64,000 nt of DNA from UBA5078 sp033721235 (GTDB taxonomy: Bacteria > Pseudomonadota > Gammaproteobacteria > Pseudomonadales > Pseudohongiellaceae), in contig JAWWAY010000009.1 in the NCBI GenBank assembly GCA_033721235.1, forward strand, positions 72,925 to 136,924, in the 5' to 3' direction. A model generated the notes under the pieces. The model was not told the origin of the DNA and did no database searches. It worked only from the letters and a program-made list of their open reading frames with translations. Made by a program: the position numbers and the translations under genes. Below, in pieces: positions 1 through 8,351 of this stretch. Position 1 is the stretch's first letter. Each line of letters starts with the position of its first letter.

Positions 1-260
1 CCCATGGAGTGCCCCAAAAGATGACAGGCGTCCAAACCCTTATCATCCATGTATTCGATTACGTCGGCGGCCATGCTCGGATAATCCATTTGATCACTAT
101 GAGGGGACCCACCATGGTTGCGCAAATCCAAGCTCACAACTGCGAACTGCTTAGCCAACTCTCGCGCCTGCCAGCCCAAGTTGCCATAGCTGCCAAACAG
201 CCCGTGCATAAGAATGAGCGGCTCGCCTTGCTCGGAGTATCGCTTAGCATTCAATTTCAT
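1..260 (-). CDS. Alpha/beta hydrolase, YbfF-like esterase (partial, 3' end outside window)
   Basis: Only the first 86 codons lie in the window; the gene runs off the left edge. The protein starts MKLNAKRYSEQGEPLILMHG, with the oxyanion-hole HG near residue 19, DLRNHG near 45-50, and GHSM at 83-86, which is the start of the GHSMG nucleophile elbow, so the catalytic serine is just inside the window. This matches the small YbfF/proline-iminopeptidase-like esterases. The catalytic Asp and His would lie beyond the edge. The ATG sits eight bases after the bcp stop on the same strand, so the two are probably cotranscribed. Substrate is unknown. Confidence 0.8.
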   Translation of the reverse strand, partial: MKLNAKRYSEQGEPLILMHGLFGSYGNLGWQARELAKQFAVVSLDLRNHGGSPHSDQMDYPSMAADVIEYMDDKGLDACHLLGHSM

Positions 261-267
261 GAATAGC

Positions 268-741
268 TCACTTCATCTCACGCAAGAGAGCTAGAACGTC
301 GTCATGGTGAGTCTTAGTCTTTACCTTATCCATCACGTAGGCCAAACGCCCTTCTTTATTGATTAAGAAGCTAGAGCGAAGAATGCCCATAAACTCTCTT
401 CCCATGAACTTTTTCAGACCCCATGCGCCATATTTATCCGCAATAGCGTGGTCCTCATCCGAGAGCAAGGTAAAGTTCAGCTCATCCCTTTCAGCAAACT
501 TCGCCAAGCGCTTAACTGGGTCTGGGCTAATCGCTAGAACGACCGTGTCCAGATCGGCTAGTTCTTTCTTCACATCACGCAAACCACAGGCCTGCACCGT
601 GCAACCCGGTGTCATGGCCTTAGGATAGAAATAAACCAAGACGTTCTTTTCGCCCCGAAATTGCTTAAGGCTTACCTTTTCACCATTTTGATCTAGCAGA
701 GTAAAGACGGGGGCCAAATTGCCAATTTTAGGGTGGGACAT
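268..741 (-). CDS. bcp: Thioredoxin-dependent thiol peroxidase (bacterioferritin comigratory protein)
   Basis: Peroxiredoxin of the BCP/PrxQ family, 157 residues (family about 155). It reduces hydroperoxides in the cytoplasm using thioredoxin. The motif TPGCTVQACGLRD carries the peroxidatic Cys47 and, five residues on, the resolving Cys52, the C-x4-C arrangement of atypical two-Cys BCPs. There is no signal peptide. The conserved FLINKEG strand lies near residue 125. The hydrolase gene follows directly on the same strand. cobB is divergent, with a short shared upstream region. Confidence 0.95.
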   Translation of the reverse strand: MSHPKIGNLAPVFTLLDQNGEKVSLKQFRGEKNVLVYFYPKAMTPGCTVQACGLRDVKKELADLDTVVLAISPDPVKRLAKFAERDELNFTLLSDEDHAIADKYGAWGLKKFMGREFMGILRSSFLINKEGRLAYVMDKVKTKTHHDDVLALLREMK

Positions 742-852
742 ATGCTTACCTTCTGTCGAATTTTGAGTTTAGACGGGTGATTATAACGGCGCCACGTGAC
801 AAGGTCACACACTGTCTTGGCAAGCAGCAAAGTCATGCTAGAATCCAGTCAT

Positions 853-1560
853 ATGACACCACGCCCTCGATCCATCATCATTCTTACTGGCGCCGGAATA
901 TCTGCCGAGTCTGGCATCAACACCTTTAGGGCAGCCGATGGGCTATGGGAGAACCATGCCATTGAAGATGTGGCGACCCCTCAGGGATTTGCCCGCAACC
1001 CAGAGCTAGTGCATCATTTTTACAATCAACGCAGAGCCCAATTACTCCAAGAGACTATAGCGCCCAACCCTGCTCACTTTGCACTGGCAAAACTGGAACG
1101 AGAATTTCCAGGCGAAGTTCTACTTGTCACTCAAAATGTCGACAATCTGCATGAGCGAGCGGGTTCAAGGAAGCTCTTACATATGCATGGAGAGCTGCAG
1201 AAAATGCGCTGCCAAGAAACCTCACTGGTATTTGATGCTGACTTAGAACTCAGCTTTGATAGCCTTTGCAGATGCTGTCAGAGCCAAGGGAATCTTCGCC
1301 CACATATCGTTTGGTTCGGCGAGATGCCCCTCCACATGAATCAAATTACCCGCGCACTGGAAGGCTGCGATCTCTTTATCTCCATTGGCACCTCGGGGAG
1401 TGTCTACCCTGCATCGGGGTTCTATCAAATTGCAAAGGCACACTCGGCCCATACGGTGGAAATAAACTTGGAAGAGACGGGTTCCAGCTTTGACGAGCAT
1501 CACTATGGATTAGCGTCATCACTGGTACCTAAATTCGTTGATCAATTACTCTGTAGCTAA
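853..1560 (+). CDS. cobB: NAD-dependent protein deacylase, sirtuin family
   Basis: Class III (Sir2/CobB) deacylase, about 235 residues, removing acyl groups from lysine with NAD consumption. Visible motifs are GAGISAESG at the N-terminus (NAD binding), TQNVDNLHERAG, the catalytic HGE, and a zinc-site region with RCQ followed by CRCCQSQG, then RPHIVWFGE. The frame is open from 796, but the conserved Rossmann strand begins right after MTPRPRSIIILTG, so I take ATG 853; ATG 835 is possible. No strong Shine-Dalgarno sequence is seen. It ends exactly where the convergent thioesterase gene ends. Confidence 0.92.
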   Translation: MTPRPRSIIILTGAGISAESGINTFRAADGLWENHAIEDVATPQGFARNPELVHHFYNQRRAQLLQETIAPNPAHFALAKLEREFPGEVLLVTQNVDNLHERAGSRKLLHMHGELQKMRCQETSLVFDADLELSFDSLCRCCQSQGNLRPHIVWFGEMPLHMNQITRALEGCDLFISIGTSGSVYPASGFYQIAKAHSAHTVEINLEETGSSFDEHHYGLASSLVPKFVDQLLCS

Positions 1561-1953
1561 TTACTCAAGCAGTCGCTGCAATTCGTCTGGAAAATAAGGT
1601 CTGCCGCGCTCGTTGACAGCGGTTGCAGTAATACGCGCCTTCATTATTTGTTTTTGATCGCTCTGGCGCAGTATCTCCTGTTGGAATACCACCTTTAAAC
1701 GCGATTCTTTAACTAAGCGCACATTGATAGTAAAAACATCCCCACTAGCTAGCGAGCTCAGATAGTCCAGTTCCGCCTTGAGTACAACCACATTGATTCC
1801 GGCAGCTGTTAGCTCAGCGAAATCTAAACCCTTGGATTTTAAAAACTCGTGGCGCGCATGCTCCAAATAGTTTTGATACACAGCGTTATTGACGATGCCT
1901 TGCATATCGCATTCATAATCTCGCACTGCCATTGACACTGAAAAATCGTTCAT
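1561..1953 (-). CDS. Acyl-CoA thioesterase, YbgC/FadM-type hot-dog protein
   Basis: A 130-residue single hot-dog domain. The N-terminal stretch VRDYECDMQGIVNNAVYQNY matches the 4-hydroxybenzoyl-CoA thioesterase-like pattern (D-x2-G-x2-N-x2-Y), where the Asp (here D16) is the catalytic residue. The following helix, YLEHARHEFL, is typical. These enzymes hydrolyse acyl-CoA in the cytoplasm; chain-length preference cannot be read from sequence. The stop codon abuts the cobB stop with no gap, so the two genes converge without an intervening terminator. Confidence 0.85.
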   Translation of the reverse strand: MNDFSVSMAVRDYECDMQGIVNNAVYQNYLEHARHEFLKSKGLDFAELTAAGINVVVLKAELDYLSSLASGDVFTINVRLVKESRLKVVFQQEILRQSDQKQIMKARITATAVNERGRPYFPDELQRLLE

Positions 1954-2047
1954 TCACCCTCTCCCTTCGCATATCGGCAAGCGCGAATCATAGCAGTTCA
2001 CACGGTGTAGCGCTCCTTGTAGACTCCAGATGCACACATGAGACAAT

Positions 2048-3616
2048 ATGCTCATCATGATTCTTCGAACTCTCAAATTTACTCTCCACTTCGGCATATC
2101 ACTGGCACTGGGCGCCTGTCACAGTGCTGGGTATTTCCGTGCTCAACAGGCCGTTGAGAACGGGGCAAGTGTTACGACCTTACAGCTTTCTATGCGCAAT
2201 GGAGAGTTCAATGCTCAACAACTGACCCAGGCTTATCTAGATAGAATCGATCGCTATAATTCCTCACTCAACGCCGTCCTTGAGACTAATCCTCAAGCCT
2301 TAGAGATAGCCCGAACTCTAGACGCAGAGCGTAACGCGGGAACGCTGCACTCGCCACTGCACGGCATTCCCGTGCTGATCAAAGATAATATCGATACCGC
2401 AGATCAAATGCAGACTAGCGCGGGAAGCTTGGCTTTGTTAGCCAGCCCAAAGCCCAAGCGTGATGCACAGATTGTGAGTCAGCTGCGAAGCGCAGGGGCT
2501 ATCATTCTAGGCAAGACCAATTTGAGCGAGTGGGCTAACTTCAGGTCTAGTAACTCCTCTAGCGGCTGGTCTGCTCGCGGTGGGCAAACGCACAACCCTT
2601 ACTCACCGGAGCTTACCCCCTGTGGCTCCAGCTCTGGCTCTGCCGTCGCCATAGCTGCTTCGCTGGCCACGCTAGCCATCGGCACCGAAACCAATGGCTC
2701 TATCATCTGTCCTGCGGCCCACAATAGCATTGTAGGGCTCAAGCCCACACTGGGTCTGGTATCGCAGGACGGTATAATCCCCATTGCCCATAGCCAAGAC
2801 ACCGCCGGCCCCATGACGGGGACAGTTGCAGATGCGGCCACTCTCCTCAGCATTTTGGCAATAAACGATAATCACAGCCAGTTCGTATCGGAGCCGGGCG
2901 CTATTGCTCACCCGAACTATACGCAATACCTCAGCTTGAACGCATTAGACGGGAAACGCATTGGCGTTATGAGACAGTTCTTCGGTCTAGTCCCTGAGCT
3001 TGATGTGCTAATGGAGGAGCAACTCGCGATTTTGCAGAATGCCGGTGCTGAGCTTATAGACATCAGCATCAGACAATCACCGACGTTTAATCAAGCCCAA
3101 TTGAACGTGCTCGCTTTCGAGTTCAAGCACGACATAAATCGATACTTGAGCACTCGCGGAGGCCCGGTCAATTCGCTGGAACGCCTTATTGAATTCAATA
3201 ACAATCACTTTGAAACAGAGCAGGAGTTCTTCGGGCAAGAGTTGTTCGAGTACGCGCAGAGCAAAGAAGATTTAGGCCAGTCGAGCTATTTAGAGGCTCT
3301 TGAGCACAGTCAAGCGTATAGCCGTAATGCGCTAAGCAGCGTATTGGAAGAACACCAGTTAGACGCACTCGTTGCGCCCAGTAATAGCCCAGGCTGGAAG
3401 ATAAACCCTACGGGCGACAACACTACTCACTATGTCTCCAGTGGCAGTTTGGCTGCGGCGGCGGGCTTTCCTAGCATTACCGTTCCAGCCGGCTATATCG
3501 AGCAAGCACCAATTGGCCTTTCATTCATTGGCGGCCCACTCTCAGAACCGGTGCTAATTGGCCTCGCATACGCGTATGAACAAATCAGCGATAATCGACA
3601 AGCACCACCGCTATAA
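2048..3616 (+). CDS. Amidase-signature enzyme with lipoprotein signal peptide
   Basis: A 522-residue amidase-signature (GatA/FAAH superfamily) hydrolase. The Ser-Ser-Lys triad is visible: Lys112 in LIKDNIDT, the cis-serine in CGSSSGSA (193-199) and nucleophile Ser218 in GTETNGSI. The N-terminus is unusual for the family: hydrophobic residues 2-22 end in the lipobox LGAC (Cys24), predicting a lipoprotein anchored in the cell envelope. It is therefore not the tRNA amidotransferase GatA, and no gatB or gatC is nearby. Similar exported amidases act on peptide or aryl amides, but the substrate cannot be inferred. ATG 2057 is an alternative start. Confidence 0.85.
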   Translation: MLIMILRTLKFTLHFGISLALGACHSAGYFRAQQAVENGASVTTLQLSMRNGEFNAQQLTQAYLDRIDRYNSSLNAVLETNPQALEIARTLDAERNAGTLHSPLHGIPVLIKDNIDTADQMQTSAGSLALLASPKPKRDAQIVSQLRSAGAIILGKTNLSEWANFRSSNSSSGWSARGGQTHNPYSPELTPCGSSSGSAVAIAASLATLAIGTETNGSIICPAAHNSIVGLKPTLGLVSQDGIIPIAHSQDTAGPMTGTVADAATLLSILAINDNHSQFVSEPGAIAHPNYTQYLSLNALDGKRIGVMRQFFGLVPELDVLMEEQLAILQNAGAELIDISIRQSPTFNQAQLNVLAFEFKHDINRYLSTRGGPVNSLERLIEFNNNHFETEQEFFGQELFEYAQSKEDLGQSSYLEALEHSQAYSRNALSSVLEEHQLDALVAPSNSPGWKINPTGDNTTHYVSSGSLAAAAGFPSITVPAGYIEQAPIGLSFIGGPLSEPVLIGLAYAYEQISDNRQAPPL

Positions 3617-3624
3617 GCTAAGCG

Positions 3625-5961
3625 CTAGGGTTTTAACAATAACTCCGGCTTGTGTAGCAAGAACCCCTGCTCGTAATCCACCCCCATATCAACACAAAGA
3701 CCCGATACCTCATCGTTTTCGACGCACTCTGCCACCACCTCCAACTGCATGAGCTTGCTAATTTCAATAATCGATTTCACCATAGCCTTATCGATTTCAG
3801 AACCAGCCATATTCTGGCAGAAGGTTCCTTCTATTTTTACCATGTCTACCGGTAGGTCGCGCAAGTACACGAAAGAGGACATGCCCGCACCAAAATCATC
3901 CAACGCAAACCGGCAGCCCAATGCCTTCATTACTTTAATAAACTCTTTACCAGAATTTAAGTTCTCGATTATCGAGGTTTCGGTAATTTCAAAACAAATT
4001 TTCTCAGGAGGAACGCCAGAATCCTTGATCAAACTTTGAAGAAAATCAAGAAAGTCCGAATCCACTAGAGACTGCCCTGAGAGATTAATTGTGAAGAAAT
4101 CAATCTCGCTAACACTAGCTGAGTTCTTACTATACCAGTGCAAGAATGTATCGATGACCCAGCGATCCAGTTGCCCCATTAGCTGGTAGCGCTCGGCAGA
4201 GGGAATAAATGCGCCTGGAGGAATGATGCTATCGTCCTCGTCGAGCATACGAATGAGAAGCTCCGCGCCTAAACGCTTTTGAGAGGCGGAGGAACTAAAT
4301 ATTTTCTGGTAATACAGAACAAAGCGATTTTTCTCTAAGGCATCAGTAATTCGATTAACCCATCGAGTTTGACGCAATTGTTCACTCAACTGTTCATCTG
4401 CAACGTGGTGTTCGTGAGTTCTATTACGCCCAGAATTTTTAGCGATACGACAGGCAGAATCGGCAAGAGTAAGCGCAATTTCTCGGCAGTCTACTACCGG
4501 AGAGCTAAGATCCAATAGCCCAGAGCTTATTCCAAAAACGAATTGCCGCCCCTCATAAACATAGCGAAACCTTGAAACCACTTCCCGTATGTTTTCTATA
4601 ATGAGTCTAGCGGATGCTGAGTCGCAATCTGGTAGTATAATGCCAAATTCATCTCCACCGATTCTGGCAAATACGTCTTTTTTATCGAGCTGCTCTTGAA
4701 TCAAAATAGACAGTTCTTGCAGCACAGCATCACCAGCCATATGACCGCAGTTGTCGTTTACTATCTTAAATCGATCAAGATCCAAGAATACTAAATGCCT
4801 GTTAACACCCTTGTTCTGCACGGCATCTAGAGCTTTATCCAGCTCTTCTTCAAATTGCCGACGATTCATTACCCCTGTAAGACTATCGTGGTTCGCTTGA
4901 AAATTTAAAGCATCTTGGCTCTTGAGAAACTTCAACAGCAAGCGATTGAACGCCGTACCCACTGCACCAATTTCATCGTGACCGCTAGGCACCATAGTAT
5001 CCAATCTACCGGTATGCTCCATGGTCACAATAGCCTTGTTCAAGCTATGCAAACGCCGCAATACTGACTTATCTAAAATAATCAGGAACCAAACCACTAG
5101 GCATATAAAAGCCAAACTAGCGCACATTCCAAACCACAGTAGCGTGCGAGAAGCCTCTACGAAGAAGTTGCGATTGCTAGTTGCGCGCAGGACAAAGCCC
5201 GGCTGCCCCGTATAATCATCAACTAAGCTATAGGTATAAATTTGCTCATCACTAATTTGCACGAATGCCGCTGCACTAGGGGAGCTTTTTAACTCTTGGA
5301 CCAATTCAGCATTTTCTAAGGATTTAGAAAATTCGCTTAGAGGAATTATTTCCAAGTCCATTTCGACCAAGTCTTCGAGCTTTGACATAACCTCATCGCT
5401 AAAGTGTGTCGCAGCAACAATAGAGCTCTTCCCCGCTGTGCCATCATAATTTGCATTCGGGTGCGTACTCACCATGTGCAGATCGCCGTGCATCATAGCT
5501 AAGCCCCTCCTACCTTTAGGGAAAGCAGTATGATCATACAATCTTTGACTCTGCGCCGAGGCTATAAATGGGGAATGTTCGTCTAGAGGGGTATCAGAAA
5601 TTTCTCGTTCTCTATCGGTCTCACGACCAACGATAAAAGTCCCTGACTGATCAAAATAGGCAACTTCATTGATGTCGAAACTACCAGAGATAATATTTGC
5701 CCCCAGGTTTCTGTATGATTCAGCGCCGGGTGTGGCAATGGTATACTCAATATAACCGCTAGCTGCCCAGCCTTGAATGACTTCATCGAGCCGCTCTATG
5801 GTCATATCGAGAGAATTAAGAATTCGATTACGCTCCAGCTCAAGGTTCTCTTGCTCTAAGCGTTGGTAGTTTTGAGTAATGAGAATATAGAAGCCAGCGA
5901 AGATTAAAACCGCAAACAAGGCTCCACCCAACAGCTGACTAAGTACTCTCTGTCTCAACAT
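3625..5961 (-). CDS. Membrane GGDEF-EAL protein (c-di-GMP turnover) with periplasmic CHASE4-like sensor
   Basis: 778 residues. Order: TM helix near 8-30; a periplasmic region of about 240 residues with a CHASE4-like pattern (W-A-ASGYIEY, then AYFDQSG); second TM near 275-300; a HAMP-like linker; GGDEF domain about 355-515; EAL domain about 530-778. The cyclase active site is RIGGDEF. The usual product-inhibition site (RxxD upstream of GGDEF) reads DKKD, so feedback inhibition is probably lost. The EAL domain has ELLIR in place of EALxR, with NLSGQS, FEITET, DDFGAG, VKIE and AECVE, so the metal and catalytic residues look intact. It may make and degrade c-di-GMP, or mainly degrade it. Confidence 0.88.
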   Translation of the reverse strand: MLRQRVLSQLLGGALFAVLIFAGFYILITQNYQRLEQENLELERNRILNSLDMTIERLDEVIQGWAASGYIEYTIATPGAESYRNLGANIISGSFDINEVAYFDQSGTFIVGRETDREREISDTPLDEHSPFIASAQSQRLYDHTAFPKGRRGLAMMHGDLHMVSTHPNANYDGTAGKSSIVAATHFSDEVMSKLEDLVEMDLEIIPLSEFSKSLENAELVQELKSSPSAAAFVQISDEQIYTYSLVDDYTGQPGFVLRATSNRNFFVEASRTLLWFGMCASLAFICLVVWFLIILDKSVLRRLHSLNKAIVTMEHTGRLDTMVPSGHDEIGAVGTAFNRLLLKFLKSQDALNFQANHDSLTGVMNRRQFEEELDKALDAVQNKGVNRHLVFLDLDRFKIVNDNCGHMAGDAVLQELSILIQEQLDKKDVFARIGGDEFGIILPDCDSASARLIIENIREVVSRFRYVYEGRQFVFGISSGLLDLSSPVVDCREIALTLADSACRIAKNSGRNRTHEHHVADEQLSEQLRQTRWVNRITDALEKNRFVLYYQKIFSSSASQKRLGAELLIRMLDEDDSIIPPGAFIPSAERYQLMGQLDRWVIDTFLHWYSKNSASVSEIDFFTINLSGQSLVDSDFLDFLQSLIKDSGVPPEKICFEITETSIIENLNSGKEFIKVMKALGCRFALDDFGAGMSSFVYLRDLPVDMVKIEGTFCQNMAGSEIDKAMVKSIIEISKLMQLEVVAECVENDEVSGLCVDMGVDYEQGFLLHKPELLLKP

Positions 5962-6142
5962 GTAGTCTTACCTTGCTACCTATAACTATTATTAATCACT
6001 GACTATTTTCTTATCCACCTCCCTGTATTATTGCAACACTGCAAGAAAAAATGGCGTTTTTGGCAAGCCTTACAGCGGCATAATTATTTTGCGCTAAGAA
6101 ACATCATCACTCCAATTCAATCACGCCGTTGAAGGCGCCTAA

Positions 6143-7144
6143 TTAATCCTCTATCGTTTCGGGCTCGAAGACAGTGGTTTGGTTTCGCCCATTGTTCTTC
6201 GATTTATAAAGCGCTTGGTCACTTAGCGACAACCACGCTTCAGGCCCTTTCATTGTCTCGTCTATCTGACTAATACCGATACTAATTTTGAACTTAATCT
6301 CAAGGCCTTCAAACTTGACGACCGAGGCATCCACTTTCTTGCGCAAGCGCTCGGCAAATGCAAAGGCCTGTTTTGCCGTCGTGTCGGGTAAGACCACCGC
6401 AAACTCTTCGCCACCGTAGCGACCCGCTATATCCGTATCGCGCTGAGTGCTGCGCAGAATATCGCAGACTTCACAGATAACCGCATCTCCAGCTTGGTGT
6501 CCATAGGTATCATTGACCTTCTTAAAGTGGTCTATGTCGAACATCAGCAGCGAAGAAATATGCCCACTGCGAGACGAGCGCCGAAACTCTTGACCTAGCC
6601 TCTCCTCCCAGTGGCCTCGATTGAATAGACCGGTCAATCTATCGGTTCGGCTCAATTTCTCTAGGGCATCATTGGCATGCTGTAGTTCTAGTTTATTAAC
6701 GGCGATGTCCGTAACGTCATAAATCAAAATACAAACTTGGGACACTTTACGGTTAATGCCTAGTAATGGAATCAGCGTGACGTTCTGATACATTTTTTCG
6801 GCCTTACCTGTGAGAGGCCTAATACTTTTAAAATCGAACAAATGGGGTTGTTGCTCCCACGTAGAATAACTGCGAGATTGCAGTTTAAACACGGATTCGA
6901 TTTTCTTGTTCAACCATTTCTGCGGCAATGCTGGGAATAAGGAAAACAGTTTTTTCCCACGCGCCTCGCTGGTTCTAATGCCGCTATGGTTTTCCATAAA
7001 GCTATTCCACAATTGCACCTCTAGCGCCTCATTAAGCAAAATAAGGCCGGCATCAACCGTCTGCAGCAACTGCATTATCAAGTGCAGCCTAGCGACTTCA
7101 GAGTCATCGTCCAATACTGTACTCTCTACAAGTTCCTCAATCAT
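6143..7144 (-). CDS. Diguanylate cyclase with N-terminal PAS-like domain
   Basis: About 333 residues: a PAS-like sensor (roughly 20-150, including the LLNEALEVQLWNSFME strand pattern) and a GGDEF domain (about 165-325). The active site is RYGGEEF, and the upstream I-site is intact (RDTD), so it should be an active, feedback-inhibited cyclase making c-di-GMP. There is no membrane segment. I choose the ATG at 7144 because it overlaps the stop of the upstream receiver gene as ATGA; the frame is open to 7174, but those codons lie inside the upstream gene. The tight overlap implies translational coupling with the receiver-CheC-like protein. Confidence 0.9.
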   Translation of the reverse strand: MIEELVESTVLDDDSEVARLHLIMQLLQTVDAGLILLNEALEVQLWNSFMENHSGIRTSEARGKKLFSLFPALPQKWLNKKIESVFKLQSRSYSTWEQQPHLFDFKSIRPLTGKAEKMYQNVTLIPLLGINRKVSQVCILIYDVTDIAVNKLELQHANDALEKLSRTDRLTGLFNRGHWEERLGQEFRRSSRSGHISSLLMFDIDHFKKVNDTYGHQAGDAVICEVCDILRSTQRDTDIAGRYGGEEFAVVLPDTTAKQAFAFAERLRKKVDASVVKFEGLEIKFKISIGISQIDETMKGPEAWLSLSDQALYKSKNNGRNQTTVFEPETIED

Positions 7145-8145
7145 TGAATCAACTCCATTCGATCTCGTAGGCAATCTATGGAATCAGAGGTCATTAGAAG
7201 CAGTAAGTGACATTGCAGCTGCTCCTCAAAAAGCTGGTAGTTTACCTCTACGGTAATCACTTCACTCATAGCGTTACGCTGTCCTAGTAGCTCACTCACA
7301 CTCGCATCGCGCCCCAGTACAACGGGAAAGCTATGATTAAGGTCCAAATCCAGTTGATCGCTAATTCCCTGCAAACACGCACCAATAAGCAGGCCAGACA
7401 AATCAACCAATACCGCGAGCTCCTGCTGGCGCGGCGTACCAGAGTCGTTATCCAGCAATTCAATCAAAGGCGGGAAGGTCGCGGAGTCTAGTAGCAAGAC
7501 AGCTTCGCCGGCCACACCCGTACCACAGAAGCCATGAGTAACCCCGGAGAAATGACTTTTTTCACCGTACTCTAGGCGTGACGGAATTTCATTATATCGA
7601 CATAAATGAACCTGCGGAACGGGGAGCTGAATAAACGTTTCTAGCAACTCTGCCAAACGCCCGCCCGCTCGTCCCATCGCCACATTGACCACCTCTTGGA
7701 GGGACTCGGCAAAACCAATATCCTCGCCTGGAACTTCGATGGCCTTGGTCTCAGCTGTGGAATTCTCATCCTCAATTTCACTGACCACACCAAAGCGCGC
7801 TAATACTTCACGAATACTCTCGGTATTGACCGGCTTCTTTATAAAATCTAATGCGCCTTTCTTAATGACTCGATCGTAGGCATCGGCTTGAATATCGCCA
7901 GAGACGACCAAAGCCATAGTGGGCAAGTCATTGGAGCGAATTTCGTCCAATACCTCATAGCCGTTCATAACTGGCATATTCAGGTCAAGAAACAGGATAT
8001 CGCCTTTTCCCGCTCGAATCGCCTCAATGGCTTCTTTTCCGTTCTCGGCAAAGCTGAGCTCTATATTCCAGTCTTTTGGAAGAGAGCGAGCCATCTGTTT
8101 GCGAGCCAAACGAGAGTCATCGCAAATAAGTACAGGTGTTTTCAT
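7141..8145 (-). CDS. Response regulator: receiver domain fused to CheC/CheX-like phosphatase domain
   Basis: 334 residues. The receiver domain (1-120) has the acidic pair D9/D10, phospho-acceptor Asp54 in LFLDLNMP, a conserved Ser in VVSGD and Lys in IKKPV. The second half (about 140-330) resembles CheC/CheX: it has QEVVNVAMGRAGG, where E-x2-N is the phosphatase signature, and a proline exactly 22 residues after the Asn, as in the CheC E-x2-N-x22-P motif. CheC-family proteins dephosphorylate CheY-P. Here the domain may act on its own receiver or a partner. It is the first gene of a two-gene unit with the diguanylate cyclase. Confidence 0.85.
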   Translation of the reverse strand: MKTPVLICDDSRLARKQMARSLPKDWNIELSFAENGKEAIEAIRAGKGDILFLDLNMPVMNGYEVLDEIRSNDLPTMALVVSGDIQADAYDRVIKKGALDFIKKPVNTESIREVLARFGVVSEIEDENSTAETKAIEVPGEDIGFAESLQEVVNVAMGRAGGRLAELLETFIQLPVPQVHLCRYNEIPSRLEYGEKSHFSGVTHGFCGTGVAGEAVLLLDSATFPPLIELLDNDSGTPRQQELAVLVDLSGLLIGACLQGISDQLDLDLNHSFPVVLGRDASVSELLGQRNAMSEVITVEVNYQLFEEQLQCHLLLLMTSDSIDCLRDRMELIQ

Positions 8146-8351
8146 TGTTTCGACTTCAAAATTAACTTTTCAGCAAGTGTATGGGAATGTCTTGTTCACA
8201 GCAAATATAAGCCCGTTACTTACACTAGCCCTAATCTTGTTTTCGACCCCTGTTCAGGCGACTTTAGACTCCAATGCAATATCTGAACAGCTGCGCGGGT
8301 CTATAGCAGGCAAGAACACTTTTCCAGAACATGTATTCCAAGGAGAATTTA

